DNA from: Congeria kusceri
Taxonomy: Eukaryota > Mollusca > Bivalvia > Myida > Dreissenidae
Direction: 5' to 3'
Length of the DNA stretch: 64,000 nucleotides
Assembly (NCBI GenBank): GCA_027627225.1
Contig: CM051038.1
Coordinates: 42,279,348 to 42,343,347, forward strand
Position 1 is the first letter of the stretch. The number at the start of each line of letters is the position of its first letter. A model generated the notes under the pieces. It was not told the origin of the DNA and did not search any database. It worked only from the letters and a program-made list of their open reading frames with translations. Positions 1-13,363 of the stretch are shown here, piece by piece. A program made the translations under genes and the position numbers.

Positions 1-83
1 GTGATAAATAAAATGTCAAGGTCCTTTAATTTATATTTGGCAAAATAGTATTTTCATATGCATATATAAAAGGATATTTATTG

Positions 84-217
84 ATTTCGGTATAAGATCG
101 TTTTTTATTTCACGAGTGCTCATAGAAAATGATAATTTTACAAGTAGCGCAGCTACGAGTGAAAATATGTATTTTCTATGATCACGAGTGAAATAAAATA
201 CAATCTTACCCCGAAAT
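84..217. mobile_element. Foldback (palindromic) element, copy 1
   Basis: Two arms of about 46 bases (near 84-129 and 171-217) are imperfect reverse complements; both read TTTCGG at the outer end and end in CATAGAAAAT next to the loop. The loop holds a small GTAGC...GCTAC palindrome. A related element lies at 34080-34220 with the same outer end (TGATTTCGGT, TAAGATCGT) and the same loop motif (GCGCAGC followed by GAGTGAAAA). This fits a MITE-like foldback transposon without coding capacity. No target-site duplication was identified. Confidence 0.6.
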
Positions 218-225
218 AATTGTTT

Positions 226-570
226 TTATTATTTAATGCCATAATTTGTGCGTCGATGTGTTTCAATTTTTGTTGAATTTGCTCATGTGTTTTCTGTAAA
301 CAAATGTATGTACATACTGTACATGTAGATACATTTGCCAAGGACGGTAAACCACTATTGGTAGATCGATGCGATTGATAGAAAAATAGTGCCTTTTATG
401 TTACATTTTCACTGCAGTGAAAATATAAATTCGTATATTTTCAGTGTTTCAACAGCGAAAATATCAAAATTTATTTAACCAATAAAATTCTACATTTCAC
501 TGAAAAGCATATTATAAAAACAAATTATTAAATATTTGTATTATTAGAATTCATATCATTAAAAAACGTT
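226..570. other. Anonymous AT-rich sequence left of the 7-kb array
   Basis: I see no gene here. The sequence is unrelated to the corresponding part of the 7-kb unit, so the array homology starts at about 571. Confidence 0.5.
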
Positions 571-760
571 AAGATATTGATAATGGCACATACTCTATTA
601 ACGGTTAAAATAAGGTATATAATTGGAAAATATTTTTCGCTTTCTGAGATAAATCAATGTATAATATGGGTCGTGCTTGTTTGGTCCTTTTCTAGTTTAC
701 TTTTTGACGTTTGAATTGTGAGTTTTTTTGAATAACCATAGTTTACAGATGTAACCTTAA

Positions 761-842
761 AAAGCAGAATAGCGCACTTGGTTAAAGCGCTGCCTTCTGT
801 CATTTCTTTGTATGGCTCCTTTGTCGTGAGTTCGATACCCGT
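761..842 (+). repeat. tRNA-derived SINE-like head in copy A
   Basis: An A-box-like TAGCGCACTTGG (770-781) and a B-box-like GAGTTCGATAC (828-838) are spaced as in a tRNA internal Pol III promoter. The flanks do not give a clean acceptor stem, so this is a SINE head or tRNA relic rather than a functional tRNA. Confidence 0.5.
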
Positions 843-1628
843 TTGGGATTTGTTTTAACATGTTTGCAGAATAGTTTTCATCTAATATCACACTATGTGT
901 TTTATTCTTTATTGTTTATTTTATGTACATGTCTTAATATAGCGCCTTTCTATATCATTTATAGTGCAATAGGACACAATATTTTCGTTCACATAGTCCC
1001 TTTAAGTGGTACGTCTTATTACATTAATTTGTATTACACAACTTCACCTTTTCCCTAACACATTTGTGTAGCCCTTTGACCCAGTCTTGAAAAGCAGATA
1101 AATAGTATTATTTTGATAACTGTCGGAGCCACTGATATATGGCGTTGCCAAGATACTATGCACTTGGATGAATGGCGGGTAATGGCAATTTAAATCAAAA
1201 TGCTGGTAGCGTAGAAAGAATGTTGGCGAGAAAAGGAGAAACAACAAAATCATGAGAACTATGAGTGCAACAATTTTCTAAAAGAAAGGACACAATTGTT
1301 TGAATGAAAATGCAGTTCTGTAATGCCATTTTGACATAGACAAATCGAACTTCTCAGTTTAATAGTCTCTATTTTCAACATCTTGGTAGATACATAAGTT
1401 TGAATGATAACTACATAATGCAAACGGGATGATACGCCTGACAGTTAACGTATAGACTAATGTGAACGTGCCGAACTAGCCGTTGGAGCGTATACATTTG
1501 AGGGTATCGATTGTAAGTGCTTCTTAACCTTCAAAGTAAAAAATAGGTAAGGCCATTCAATCTCTTGAAATCGCCCTACTAAAGACCGTTAGCTTCCACC
1601 AACAGTCTAGAAAGTGTACTGTATACAA

Positions 1629-1706
1629 CCATGGCGTAATGGATTAGGGCGACTGATTTTGATCCCGGCGGTCGTAGGTTCGAGTCCAGGCGAAGGCATT
1701 TTTTTT
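1629..1706 (+). repeat. tRNA-Arg-like Pol III segment with T-run terminator, copy A
   Basis: TGGCGTAATGG (1632-1642) matches the A-box and GGTTCGAGTCC (1677-1687) matches the B-box consensus exactly. A run of eight or more T follows at about 1699, as in a Pol III terminator. The order of the D-arm-like and T-arm-like parts resembles tRNA-Arg, but I could not fold a proper anticodon stem, so I read it as a tRNA-derived relic or SINE head. Confidence 0.5.
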
Positions 1707-4700
1707 GTCTTTATATAATATGTGTTTTTGGTTAGTCCAACTGCTTTTTTTCCCGTTAAGATATTAACTAACTTATTTGTTTTAATGTTCAACAATTTAA
1801 AATTAATGTGAACTAGTCCCTACTATAACACTTTGAAACAGGGGATTTTTAATGACTGCTTAACGAGCCTAGTTTTACTACAAAAAGTGTTTATAAAACA
1901 TGACAAAATATAATAAACGTAATTGGCGTAGAATGCCCGTGACGTGAATGTGGTAAGCAGACGTGCTATAGTCTGTAGTTCCATTACAAAATGTGTTGGT
2001 TCTATAATGGGACCACTGCAAGTGCTCTCAAGATTTGGATTTGACCTTAATTAATGCTTGAAACCAAATAAAATACATTCAGTTTTGGTTTTTGGTTTGT
2101 CAGTAGCTTAGCACTAGTGATTTAATTTCTAAGCATCTACTCCATACCGGGGGTTATTAGACAAAGCACTATAACTAAAAATATTATATCTTAACACGAC
2201 ACAAAGCCAGTTGTTCATAGACAGAGTAGGAAATCGAGTATATACTATTCTGCAACAAATTATGGGCGGAGCCTAGTATTTTAAAAATAGTTATGACAAA
2301 TCCCAGAAACTGTTCAGTTGTATACTTGTGCTTAAACACGCGATAGCAAAATCGTCAAAAGAATAATTTCTGCATCATGTAGTGCAATAAAACTACATTT
2401 TATCTTTTATTAGATATTTAGTAATTACGGTTTAAACACGGTTAAAACGTTCTATTTGTTTACACTGTATGATGACGTCATTTAAAAGTAGTACAGCTAG
2501 AATAGTAATACGGGACTGGAAAACTAACGAGTCGCTTAATACGGGATTTTTTCAGTCGAAATGTATTTTACCGATTGATAAAGCATGTATTTCACCAAGC
2601 ATTTCATCAGGTATATGATAAAGATTAAGGTCGTGTTAGAATCAAAATATCTTAGTTATGATACTTTATTGTCGAATATAAACCAACATTAAAGTGTATA
2701 GATGCGTGCTATCGCTTTGCACTCGTAATTTAATTCCTATGCATATCTACCCCTTACTGCGGGTTATTCGACAAAAAACAATGACATGTATACAAATATT
2801 TTTTCTTAAACGTTAAAATAAAGTTGAATATAACTCACGTTTTGTACGCGGATAATAATGTAAACTTCGGAAAGTTGTATCTACCCAGTAAAACGTTTAC
2901 CACACAATGCGCAATTGAAACTTATCAACTAACTTTACATTCAACGTAATTCGTCTCGTTGCGATTCAAGGACACGATTTATGTGTATAGACAGATATAT
3001 CTCTGATTTAAAATTAGATATGTCACGTGTGTATGAAAATCAAGTTTAGCAGGCATTTGCATACAATCAATAGCAGATAAAGCTGGATATTATACGTCAT
3101 AAATATTTACAAATATGTTCATACATGTATTATCATTATTTTTTAAGGACTGTCAACGTAACATTAGTGTCCGATTGCGCTGTAAATGATATTAGATGAT
3201 AAAAATACACTATACTAACACATATGCATTTAATAAATAATAAATAATATAATACATAATTAAGATATTTTATGAAAAAAAAAATGTTTTGAAAAAATGA
3301 AAAACCCCAAGTGGGTATCAACTTCACGAAGTTGACAGTAGAAATGACAGTAGAAAGCGATTTAAACAATTGTGCTATTCTGCTTTGTAAGTTGAAGTGT
3401 GTAAACTATGGTTATCCAAAATTATACTCACACTATAACGTCAAAACGTAAACATGAAAAGGGCCAAATTAAGACAATTCATATCATCAATTGATTTTTA
3501 TTTAAATTTTTACCTTATTTTAACCTTTATTTTAACATGCCACTTGCTGATTTTGCTATAGACAATGAACACAATTATCATTGTTAAACAACCCAATAAA
3601 CAACGACAAAAGTAGTCCCCATTCGGAGCGGAACATAGTTTTATGTAGTTCTCATTACAATTGCAACAATTGTTGTCAGATAATATTATAATCGAAATTA
3701 ATTTCGCACTGACCTGTTTATCCGCAAATAAACAACGCAATTTCGTTTTGATGCGTGGCTAACGCCCACTTGGTTTAATTTCAACTCATCAGAACGATAA
3801 TACGAAACGTATGTCTTAAATATATGACAGTACTAAAATCGTATTTACAAATGTTTAAAGAAATTGCCCACATGAAGTCCCTTTCGTTGACAGTCCCTTA
3901 ATCATGTATATAGCAATTTACCTACTTGTAGTTAATGGTTCAAAGTTGCAATATATTAATAAATTTAATGTCGCCGGAACACAGGGAACTAAGATTTTAA
4001 TAGCAAGGACTCTAAAAACATTCAAATTTTCTGTTTTTTGAAACTTTAAGTTACACAATATAGAGTAAATTACGCATATTAGTTTACTTCCGTATGTGCA
4101 TAACTGGCATTTGAACACTTGACGACAACGTCAACTTAAAAAGTGAACTGTTCAAAAAATGACGTCATGCAAGTTTTGAGTGGTGTGTACATACGATATA
4201 CAATGTATACCTCATAAATATGCAACTTAACCGATGGAAAAGAATACCTTACAGATATCTGGAATACTTTGTAAGAAATGGTAGCAAAACTGGAAAATTC
4301 CATTTTTCAAAACAGGTTCATTTGTACCAATAACTTAGAATAGACCATATTTAACTTTAGCATTAATTATAAATTTTGGGCGGAGTAACACCCACAATAT
4401 ATAGTTGTATAGCACGCCTACTCAAAACCGTTATTTTGCACAATCTTAAGGACAACCTTGGACTAGGCCTTCTGATTGGTAGGTCGCTGTTGTCAATCAA
4501 ATCCTCCAAATCTGTATGTTACTCAACGCCTTGGAGTTAATATCATAATAACCAGAAGTGCTCTCCGCACGCGCGCGATTTTAACAGGACATGTGGAAGA
4601 CACGGCGTTGATATTCCGCAGGCAATCACCGTTTTCGGAAGAGAGGACTAGACATAACCTAAATGTGTAATCAATGCGCTGAATGCACAAGAGTACTTCG

Positions 4701-4768
4701 CTTTTGCGTAACTATACTACTACAACTCTTCTTCTTTTATTTATTTTTATTCTTCTTGATTGTATTAG

Positions 4769-4799
4769 AAGTAGTAGTAGTAGTAGAAGTAGTAGTAGC

Positions 4800-4837
<38 letters not shown>

Positions 4838-4838
4838 C

Positions 4839-4916
<78 letters not shown>
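4769..4916. repeat. (GTA)n microsatellite in copy A
   Basis: Nearly pure GTA repeats with a few GAA and GCA interruptions near the left end. The long poly-Ser, poly-Val and poly-Thr readings across it are artefacts of the repeat. Confidence 0.97.
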
Positions 4917-5520
4917 CAAAGAAGTAGACGAAGAAGTAATATTAGTGCTTCTCTCTATTTCTTCATACAAGAAAACATGCAACTTACTTGAATGTCGTCA
5001 CTCGGAATAAACGCAAAGTAATTCCCGAAGTCTACAAACCTGAAGATTCACTTTGCAAATAATTCGTTGATACATCATTAGGCCATGGTGACACGTCGTC
5101 TCTACGAAATAACAATTGTAACCAGAGTCCGCTGTGCGACATTTGTCATTTTGCACATTTCTGATTGGTCAGACGGTGTGGTCAATCGAACCTACGACAT
5201 CCGTCTTTTACTCAACGCCTTGGAATATATTTCAGAACAATCAAAAGCGTTACTACTTACCTATTTGTGCAATCATGTTGGATTGTGTTTGTATATACTG
5301 TATAAGCATGTCTACATTTGGGTAAACGTACGTGTTAGGTATTTTCAAACAGTGTATTTGAATATAATAAGGAATGTTATTATTATATTTATGAAGATTT
5401 CACCGCGTGCACAATTAATTATGTGGGGTTATATTTCAAATTAATACAAACACGCACACACAATTGAATTCGCCATCCTTATTTACGTCAAAATTGTACA
5501 TACCATTGGATTTTTCGAAA

Positions 5521-5811
5521 CATTTTGTTAAACTGTTACACGTATCCAAAAAAGCGTTCATTCGCAATTCGTCTAGACCCCCCGATATGTCTGAACAACT
5601 AAATGGTAGAACGGACGGAACTTACTTGGAGTCCGCCCCCTCGATATGTCTGAACAACTAAATGGTAGAATTGACAGAACTTACTTTGAGTCCGAACATT
5701 ATGTCAAACTGTTACACGTATCCAAAAAAGCGTTCATTCGCAATTCGTCTAGACCCCCCGATATGTCTGAACAACTAAACCGTAGAACTAACGGAACTTA
5801 CTTGGAGTCCG
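5521..5811. repeat. Internal ~110 bp repeats in copy A
   Basis: A block containing TTACACGTATCCAAAAAAGC followed by GATATGTCTGAACAACTAAA and GAGTCCG occurs at 5521-5632 and 5697-5811, with a partial copy (second half only) between them at about 5635-5696. The same arrangement is in copy B. Confidence 0.85.
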
Positions 5812-6290
5812 TTCAGTATGCTGCTTCGGCGCGGCAGCACTCACGAACTCTGCAATAAAGAAAACAAGAACACACGTTATTATTTTATTATAACACAATA
5901 TAGATAACCTAATGTTGTAGATATTGTTATGTATTTACGGTTTACATTTATAACGAGGCACAACTCTTTATGATCACAATAAACCATAGGTGTCATACAA
6001 GATATAATACAAAGACTGAAACTAATGAAACCAACGTACACTGCATCACATAAGTCATCGCGTAGCATAACACTTTTAACAAAGATTCACAGCACAGTTT
6101 TAGAGTAGTTGTGTGGAGAAATAGCTCTCTCTGAATTAGAATAGGACCAAACTGTTTTGAAAACTAGTAATTTAAATTTTGAAAACGTTACCTTGAATTA
6201 TAATATTTTAAACAATGCATGCAGTATTTCCTTTCAATAAATGATACATTTTACTAAAAATGCTTAAATAAATGAGTTTGGAATTATGCT

Positions 6291-6772
6291 TATACGTTCT
6301 GTGACGATAGCTTATTTCCGTTATTTTCGTCGCCAATAGAATGTTAGCTATGAGGAAATTAGCAAAATTATGTTTGCTAAAAACAATAACAACGTCATTG
6401 TTTGTTTATTTTAGTTCATATATACAATTAATACAGGATTAAAACACAAGTTGATTAAGTCGCTTCAATTATTGTGTGTTATTACATAATAACATACTGT
6501 GTATTTTGGCTGTAAATCTGCTAATAGTTGACAAAATGTTAAAAAATAAAAGACCTGCATGATGTATATTATTTATGTTGGTATATTTGTATTTTAAGTT
6601 CATTTTTGACGACATTAACATGGTTTGAAGATTCACAATCAAATATATTTTAGCTTTGCCGGTAAATATGAATAGGCTAATCCGGCCGTATACAAATCAA
6701 TAAACGTATCCGATAAACAGGGGACATCATTTGTGATTACGCAAGGGAGGTAACCTAATTCTGGAAAAGGCC
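6291..6772. mobile_element. Relic of the GGCC-TIR element inside copy A
   Basis: This stretch aligns with the right end of the TIR element at 56651-58339: shared landmarks are the CTGTGACGATA region, AATGTTAGC, GGGGACATCA, GATTACGCAAGGGA and the terminal GGCC followed by TA (6773-6774). It shows that the 7-kb unit swallowed an older member of the family found in 46-58 kb. The left end of the element is not recognisable. Confidence 0.7.
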
Positions 6773-7427
6773 TATTGTATAGAGTTTAAACTTTAATCAA
6801 TAAATAATTGATGATGTATCTAGTTTGTGCACTTCCATTGCTTCTGAGACGTCTTCTGAGACGTGCACACAACATACGGAAATCTCCGTTCTCTTTAAAT
6901 TCATCGGTTGTCAACTTTTGTAAGCGTTTAGTGGACCATGGGATAAGCGATATGTAAAATCTTCAAACTCGGCTGAAATGACGATGATCAATGAGCGCTT
7001 TTCAAAACATTAAGTTTAACACATACATATTTCTCTTTCTTTAAAGACAATAACACTCTAGATATAACACAAGTTTTGTTTAGCAATTTTGAGTATTTCT
7101 GCATTTACAAACACGTGCCTCTTCATATTCCACCAGATTTCATGACGGCATTTTGTGAGTTTTTATTTTCGACTGGTTGTTTTAATATGTTTGGTATCAT
7201 TACAAATTTAGTATCAATGGAAATAAAATCTAAACTTAAGATATTAATAATGGCATAATACTTGTATTAACGGTTAAAATTAGGTACATAATGGGAAAAG
7301 ATTTTTCGCTATCTGATATAAATCAATTTATAATATGGGTCGTGCTTGTTTGGTCCTTTTCAAGTAAACATGTTGACCGTTGAATTGTGATTATTGTTGA
7401 ATAACCATAGTTTATAGATGTAACCTT

Positions 7428-7511
7428 AAAAAGCAGAATAGCGCACTTGGTTAAAGCGCTGCCTTCTGTCATTTCTTTTTCTATGGCTCCTTTGTCGTGA
7501 GTTCAATACGC
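7428..7511 (+). repeat. tRNA-derived SINE-like head in copy B
   Basis: Same segment as at 761 in copy A. The B box has decayed to GAGTTCAATAC, with an A in place of the G that normally follows TTC. Confidence 0.45.
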
Positions 7512-8276
7512 GTTAAGGATTTGTTTTAACATGTTTGCTGATTAGTTTTTATCTAATATCACACTATGTGTTGTATTATTTATTGTTTATTTTATTTACA
7601 TGTCTTAATATAGCGCCTTTCTATATCATTTATAGTGCAATAGGACACCAACTTTTCGTTCACATAGTCCCTTTAAGTGGTACGTCTTATCAAATTAATT
7701 TGTATTACACAACTTCACCTTTTCCCAAACACGTTTGTGTAGCCCTTTGACCCAGTCTTGAAAAGTAGATAAATAGTATTATTTTGATAACTGTCGGAGC
7801 CACTGATATATGGCGTTGCCAAGATACTATGCACTTGGATGAATTGCCGGTAATGTCAATTTAAATCAAAATGCTGGTAGCGTAGAAACAATGTTGGCGA
7901 GAGAGGAGAAACAACAAAGTCATGAGAAATATGAGTGCAACAATGTTCTTAAAGAAAGGACACAATTGTTTGAATAAAATTGCAGTTCTGCAATGCCATT
8001 TTGACACAGACAAATCGAACTTCTCATTTTCATACTCTTTATTTTCAACGTCTTGGTAGATTCATAAACTACATAATGCAAACGGAATGATACGCCTGGC
8101 CGTTAACGTATAGACTAATGTTGAACGTGCCGAAATAGCCGTTGGAGCGTATACATTTGAGGGTATCGATTGTTAGTGCTTCGTCACCTTCAAAGTAAAA
8201 AATAGGTAGGGCCATTCAATCTCTTGAAATCGCCCTACTAAAGACCGCTAGGTTCCAACAATAGTCTTTATACAAC

Positions 8277-8354
8277 CAAGGCGTATTTGAAGTTAGCGCG
8301 ACTGAGTTTGATCCCGGCGGTCGGAGGTCCGACTCCAGGCGAAGGCATTTTTTT
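8277..8354 (+). repeat. Decayed tRNA-like segment, copy B
   Basis: Counterpart of 1629-1706. The A box is lost and the B box reads GGTCCGACTCC, two changes from consensus. The T run is kept. Confidence 0.45.
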
Positions 8355-10786
8355 TGTCTTTATATAATATGTGTTTTTGGTTAGTCCAACTGCATTTTTT
8401 CCTGTTAAGATATTAACTAAATTATTATTTTTTTTTTAAATATTCAACAATTTAAAAATTATGTGAACTTGTCGCTACTATAACACTTAAAAAAAGGAGA
8501 TTTTTTATGACTGCTTAACGAGCCTAGTTTTAGTACAAAAAGTGTTTATAAAACATGACAAAATATAATAAACGTAATTGGCGGAGAAGGCCGATGATAG
8601 GTGGGTACGTGACGTGAATGTGGTCATCAGATTTCAGATAGGCTAAGGGAACGGTCAAATGCATGCCGCAATATATGGCTAATATCAGACAGAGCATGAA
8701 GGTTTTTTTTTCATATGACCGGGTGGATGTAGTCGTTGTGTAATGTATGTGGTGAGTGCCTTCCGGGCGTGGTCAATGCGTAGTATGTGCGTACTAGAGA
8801 CCGATAGTGAGAACGTAGTTATGTACGAGGGTTATGGACATAGTGAAGGCCGCTATTACGTACTACATGCAAAAAGGGACCTTTTACATGCGGGTTATTG
8901 GCAGATATTTTTCCCTTTCGAAATGTTCTCATCACGTATTTACGAAACATCAAAACGTGCTGAAGTTGGAAAAAAACAAGTACGGACGTGCTCTGGTCTG
9001 TAGGTCCATTACAAAATGTGTTGGTTCTATAATGGGACTACTGCAAGTGCTCTCAAGATTTGGATTTGACCTTAATTAATGCTTGAAACCAAATAAAATA
9101 CATTCAGCTTTGGTTTTTGGTTTGTCAGTTAGCTTAGCACTAGTGATTTAATTTCTAAGCATCTATACTCCATACCGTGGGTTATTAGAGAAAAAAACTA
9201 TACGTATAAATATTATTTCTTAACACGACACAAAGCCAGTTGTTCATAGACATAGTAGAAAATCGAGTATATACTATTCTGCAACAAATTATGGGCGGAG
9301 CCTAGTATTTTAAAAATAGTTATGACAAATCCCAGAAACTGTTCAGTTGTATACTTGTGCTTAAAGGCGCGATAACAAAATCGTCAAAAAAAATCATTTC
9401 TGCATCATGTAGTGCAATAAAACTACATTTTATCTTTTATTAGATATTTAATAATTACGGTTTAAACACGGTTAAAACGTTCTATTTGTTTACACTGTAT
9501 GATGACGTCATTTAAAAGTAGTACAGCTAGAATAGTAATACGGGACTGGAAAACTAACGAGTCGCTTAATACGGGATTTTTTCTGTCGAAATGTATTTTA
9601 CCGATTGATAAAGCATGTATTTCACCAAGAATTTCATCAGGTATATGATAAAGATTAAGATCGTGTTAGAATCAAAATAATATTAGTTATGATACTTTGT
9701 TGTCGAATATAAACCAACATTAAAGAGTATAGATGCGTGCTATCGCTTTGCACTCGTAATTTAATTCCTATGCATATCTACCCCTTACTGCGGGTTTTTC
9801 GGCAACAAACAATGACATGTATACAAATATTGTTTCTTAAACGTTAACACAAATCATGTTGAAAAACACTCACGCTTTGTACGCGGATAATAATGTAAAC
9901 TTCGGTAAGTTGTATCTACCCAGTTAAACGTTTACTACACAATGCGCAATTGAAACTTATCAACTAACTTTACAGTCAACGTAATTCCTCTCGTTGCTAT
10001 TCATGGACACGAATTATTTGCATAAACAGATATATCTCAGATTTAAAACCAGACATGTTACGTGTGTATGCAAATCAAGTTTAGCAGGCATTGGCATACA
10101 ATCAATAGCAGATAAAGCTGGATATTATACGTAATAATTATTTACAAATATGTTCATACATGTATTATAATTATTTTGTTAAATGACTGTCAACGAAAAA
10201 TTAATGTTCTATTGCGCTTTAAATGATATTAGATGATAAAAATACACTATGCTAACACATATGCATTTAATAATAAATATTATAATACATAATTAAGATA
10301 TTTTATGATGAAAAAAACAAGTTTTCAAAAAATGAAAAACCCCAAGTGGGTATCAACTTCTCGAAGTTGACAGTTGAAATGACAGTAGAAAGCGCTTTAA
10401 TCAATTGTGCTATTCTGCTTTGTAAGTTGAAGTGTGTAAACTATGGTTATGCAAAATTATACTCACACTATAACGTCAACATGTAAACATGAAAAGGGCC
10501 AAATTAAGACAATTCATATCATCAAGAGATTTTTATCTCAAAATGCTCTTCTCCCATAATTTATACCTTATTTTAACATTTATTTTAACATGCCACTTGC
10601 TGATTTTTCTATAGACAAACAACACAATTATCGTTGTTACACTACCCAATAAACAACGCAAAAAGTAGTCATAGTTTTATGTAGTTCTCATTACGATTGC
10701 AAAAATTCCGCAAATAAACAACTCAATTTCGTTTTGATGCGTGGCTAACGCCCACTTTGTTTAATTTCAACGCTTCAGAACTCCAA

Positions 10787-10816
10787 ATCGTTGTTTATTG
10801 GCCGATAAACAACGAT
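10787..10816. repeat. 12 bp perfect palindrome in copy B
   Basis: ATCGTTGTTTAT and ATAAACAACGAT flank a 6 base spacer (TGGCCG). The same hairpin is in copy C at about 17860-17889. Copy A lacks it, keeping only AACGAT at the matching place near 3796. Confidence 0.75.
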
Positions 10817-11793
10817 AATGCGAAACGTATGTCTTATATATATGACAGTATTAAATCGTATTTACAAATGTTTAAAGAAATGTTTAAAGAAATTGCCCAC
10901 TTGAGGCTCTTTCGTTAGCATAATCCCATAATCATGTATATAGCAATTTTACCTACATGTAGCTAATGGTTCAAAGTTGATATAAATTAATAAATTTAAT
11001 GTCGCCGGAACACAGGGAACTAAGATTTTAATAGCAGGGACTATAAAAACATTCAAATGTTCCGTTTGAAACTTTAAGTTACACAATATAGAGTGAATTA
11101 CGCATATTAGTTTACTTCGTACGTGCATAGCTGGCATTTGAACACTTGAAGACAACGTCAACTTAAAAAGTGAACTGTTTAAAAAATGACGTCATGCAAG
11201 TTTTGAGTGGTGTGTACATACGATATACAATGTATACCTCATAAATATGCAACTTAACCGATGGAAAAGAATACCTTACACATATCTGGAATATTTTGTA
11301 ATAAATGGTAGCAAAACTGGAAAACCATTTTTCAAAACAGGTTCATTTGTACCAATAACTTAAAATAGTCCATATTCAACTTTAGCATTAATTATTAATT
11401 TTGGGCGGAATAACACCCACAATATATAGTTGTATAGAACGCCTACTCAAAACCGTTATTTTTCACAATCTTGAGGACAACCTTGGACTAAGCTTTCTGA
11501 TTGGTAGGTCGCTGTTGTCAATTAAATCATCCTAATCTGTATGTTACTCAACGCATTGGCGTTTATATCAGAATGACCAGAAGTGCTCTCCGCACGCGCG
11601 CGATTTTAACAGGACATGTGGACGACACAGCGTTGATATTCCGTAGGCAATCACCGTTTTCGGAAGAGAGGACTAGACATAACCTAAATGTGTAATCAAT
11701 GCGCTGAATGCACAAGAGTACTTCGCTTTTGCATAGCTATACTACTACAACTCTTCTTCTTTTATTTATTTTTATTCTTCTTGATTGTATTAG

Positions 11794-11991
<198 letters not shown>

Positions 11992-12593
11992 AAGAAGTAG
12001 ACGAAGAAGTAATATTAGTGCTTCTCTCTATTTCTTCATACAAGAAAACATGCATCTTACTTGAATGTCGTCACTCGGAATAAACGCAAAGTAATTCCCG
12101 AAGTCTACAAACCTGAAGATTCACTTTGCAAATAATTCGTCGATACATCATTAGGCCATGGAGACACGTCGTCTCTACGAAATAACAATTGTAACCAGAG
12201 TCCGCTGTGCGACATTTGTCATTTTGCACATTTCTGATTGGTCAGACGGTGTGGTCAATCGAACCTACGACATCCGTCTTTTACTCAACGCCTTGGAATA
12301 TATTTCAGAACAATCAAAAGCGTTACTACTTACCTATTTGTGCAATCATGTTGGATTGTGTTTGTATATACTGTATAAGCATGTCTACATTTGGGTAAAC
12401 GTACGTGTTAGGTATTTTCAAACAGTGTATTTGAATATAATAAGGAATGTTATTATTATATTTATGAAGATTTCACCGCGTGCACAATTAATTATGTGGG
12501 GTTATATTTCAAATTAATGCAAACACGCACACACAATTGAATTCGCCATCCTTATTTACGTCTAAATTGTACATACCATTGGATTTTTCGAAA

Positions 12594-12884
12594 CATTATG
12601 TTAAACTGTTACACGTATCCAAAAAAGCGTTCATTCGCAATTCGTCTAGACCCCCCGATATGTCTGAACAACTAAATGGTAGAACTGACGGAACTTACTT
12701 GGAGTCCGACCCCCCGATATGTCTGAACAACTAAATGGTAGAACAGACAGAACTTACTTTGAGTCCGAACATTATGTCAAACTGCTACACGTATCCAAAA
12801 AAGCGTTCATTCGCAATTCGTCTAGACCCCCCGATATGTCTGAACAACTAAACCGTAGAACTAACGGAACTTACTTGGAGTCCG
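12594..12884. repeat. Internal ~110 bp repeats in copy B
   Basis: Counterpart of 5521-5811, offset 7073, with the same two full and one partial block. Confidence 0.85.
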
Positions 12885-13363
12885 TACAGTATGCTGCTTC
12901 GGCGCGGCAGCACTCACGAACTCTGCAATAAAGAAAACAAGAACACACGTTATTATTTCATTATAACACAATATAGATAACCTAATGTTGTAGATATTGT
13001 TATGTATTTACGGTTTACATTTATAACGAGGCACAACTCTTTATGATCACAATAAACCATAGGTGTCATACAAGATATAATACAAAGACTGAAACTAATG
13101 AAACCAACGTACACTGCATCACATAAGTCATCGCGTAGCATAACACTTTTAACAAAGATTCACAGCACAGTTTTAGAGTAGTTGTGTGGAGAAATAGCTC
13201 TCTCTGAATTAGGATAGGACCAAACTGTTTTTAAAACTAGTAATTGAAATTTTGAAAACGTTACCTTGAATTATAATATTTTAAACAATGCATGCAGTAT
13301 TTCCTTTCAATAAATGATACATTTTACTAAAAATGCTTAAATAAATGAGTTTGGAATTATGCT

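Larger units (their letters stand above)
571..7237. repeat. 7-kb tandem repeat, copy A (most diverged)
   Basis: Homology with copy B begins at AAGATATT (571, matching 7238) and runs through to 7237. The offset to B is 6667 at the left end and 7073 from 5085 onward; the difference is mostly a ~354 bp segment missing in A near 1957 (present in B at about 8631-8984) plus small indels. From 5085 to 7237 the A and B copies stay in register without indels and differ at few bases, whereas 571-4480 is visibly more diverged. No long non-repetitive reading frame is present, so the unit is probably non-coding. Confidence 0.85.

Noticed and set aside
1629..1706. Functional tRNA-Arg gene
   Set aside because: The internal boxes are good, but no proper anticodon and acceptor stems could be formed and the two other copies have decayed boxes.
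1607..1795. Minus-strand frame reading SPGLEPTTAG
   Set aside because: This reading is what the reverse complement of a tRNA-like B-box region typically gives; it is not a protein.
2470..2482. TGACGTCA (CRE-like) sites at several places
   Set aside because: They occur within repeat units and beside other repeats and have no associated gene, so a regulatory call is not supported.
4663..5010. Open frames of poly-Val, poly-Ser and poly-Thr over (GTA)n
   Set aside because: They exist in all frames because the trinucleotide repeat contains no stop in these registers; there is no flanking coding signal.
5085..5444. 119-codon frame repeated at 12158-12517
   Set aside because: It is conserved only because copies A and B are nearly identical. 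It has no recognisable motif and is absent from copy C by truncation.
8743..9079. Two overlapping frames (86 and 81 codons) repeated in copy C
   Set aside because: They overlap in different frames, lie in the segment missing from copy A, and show no protein-family motif.
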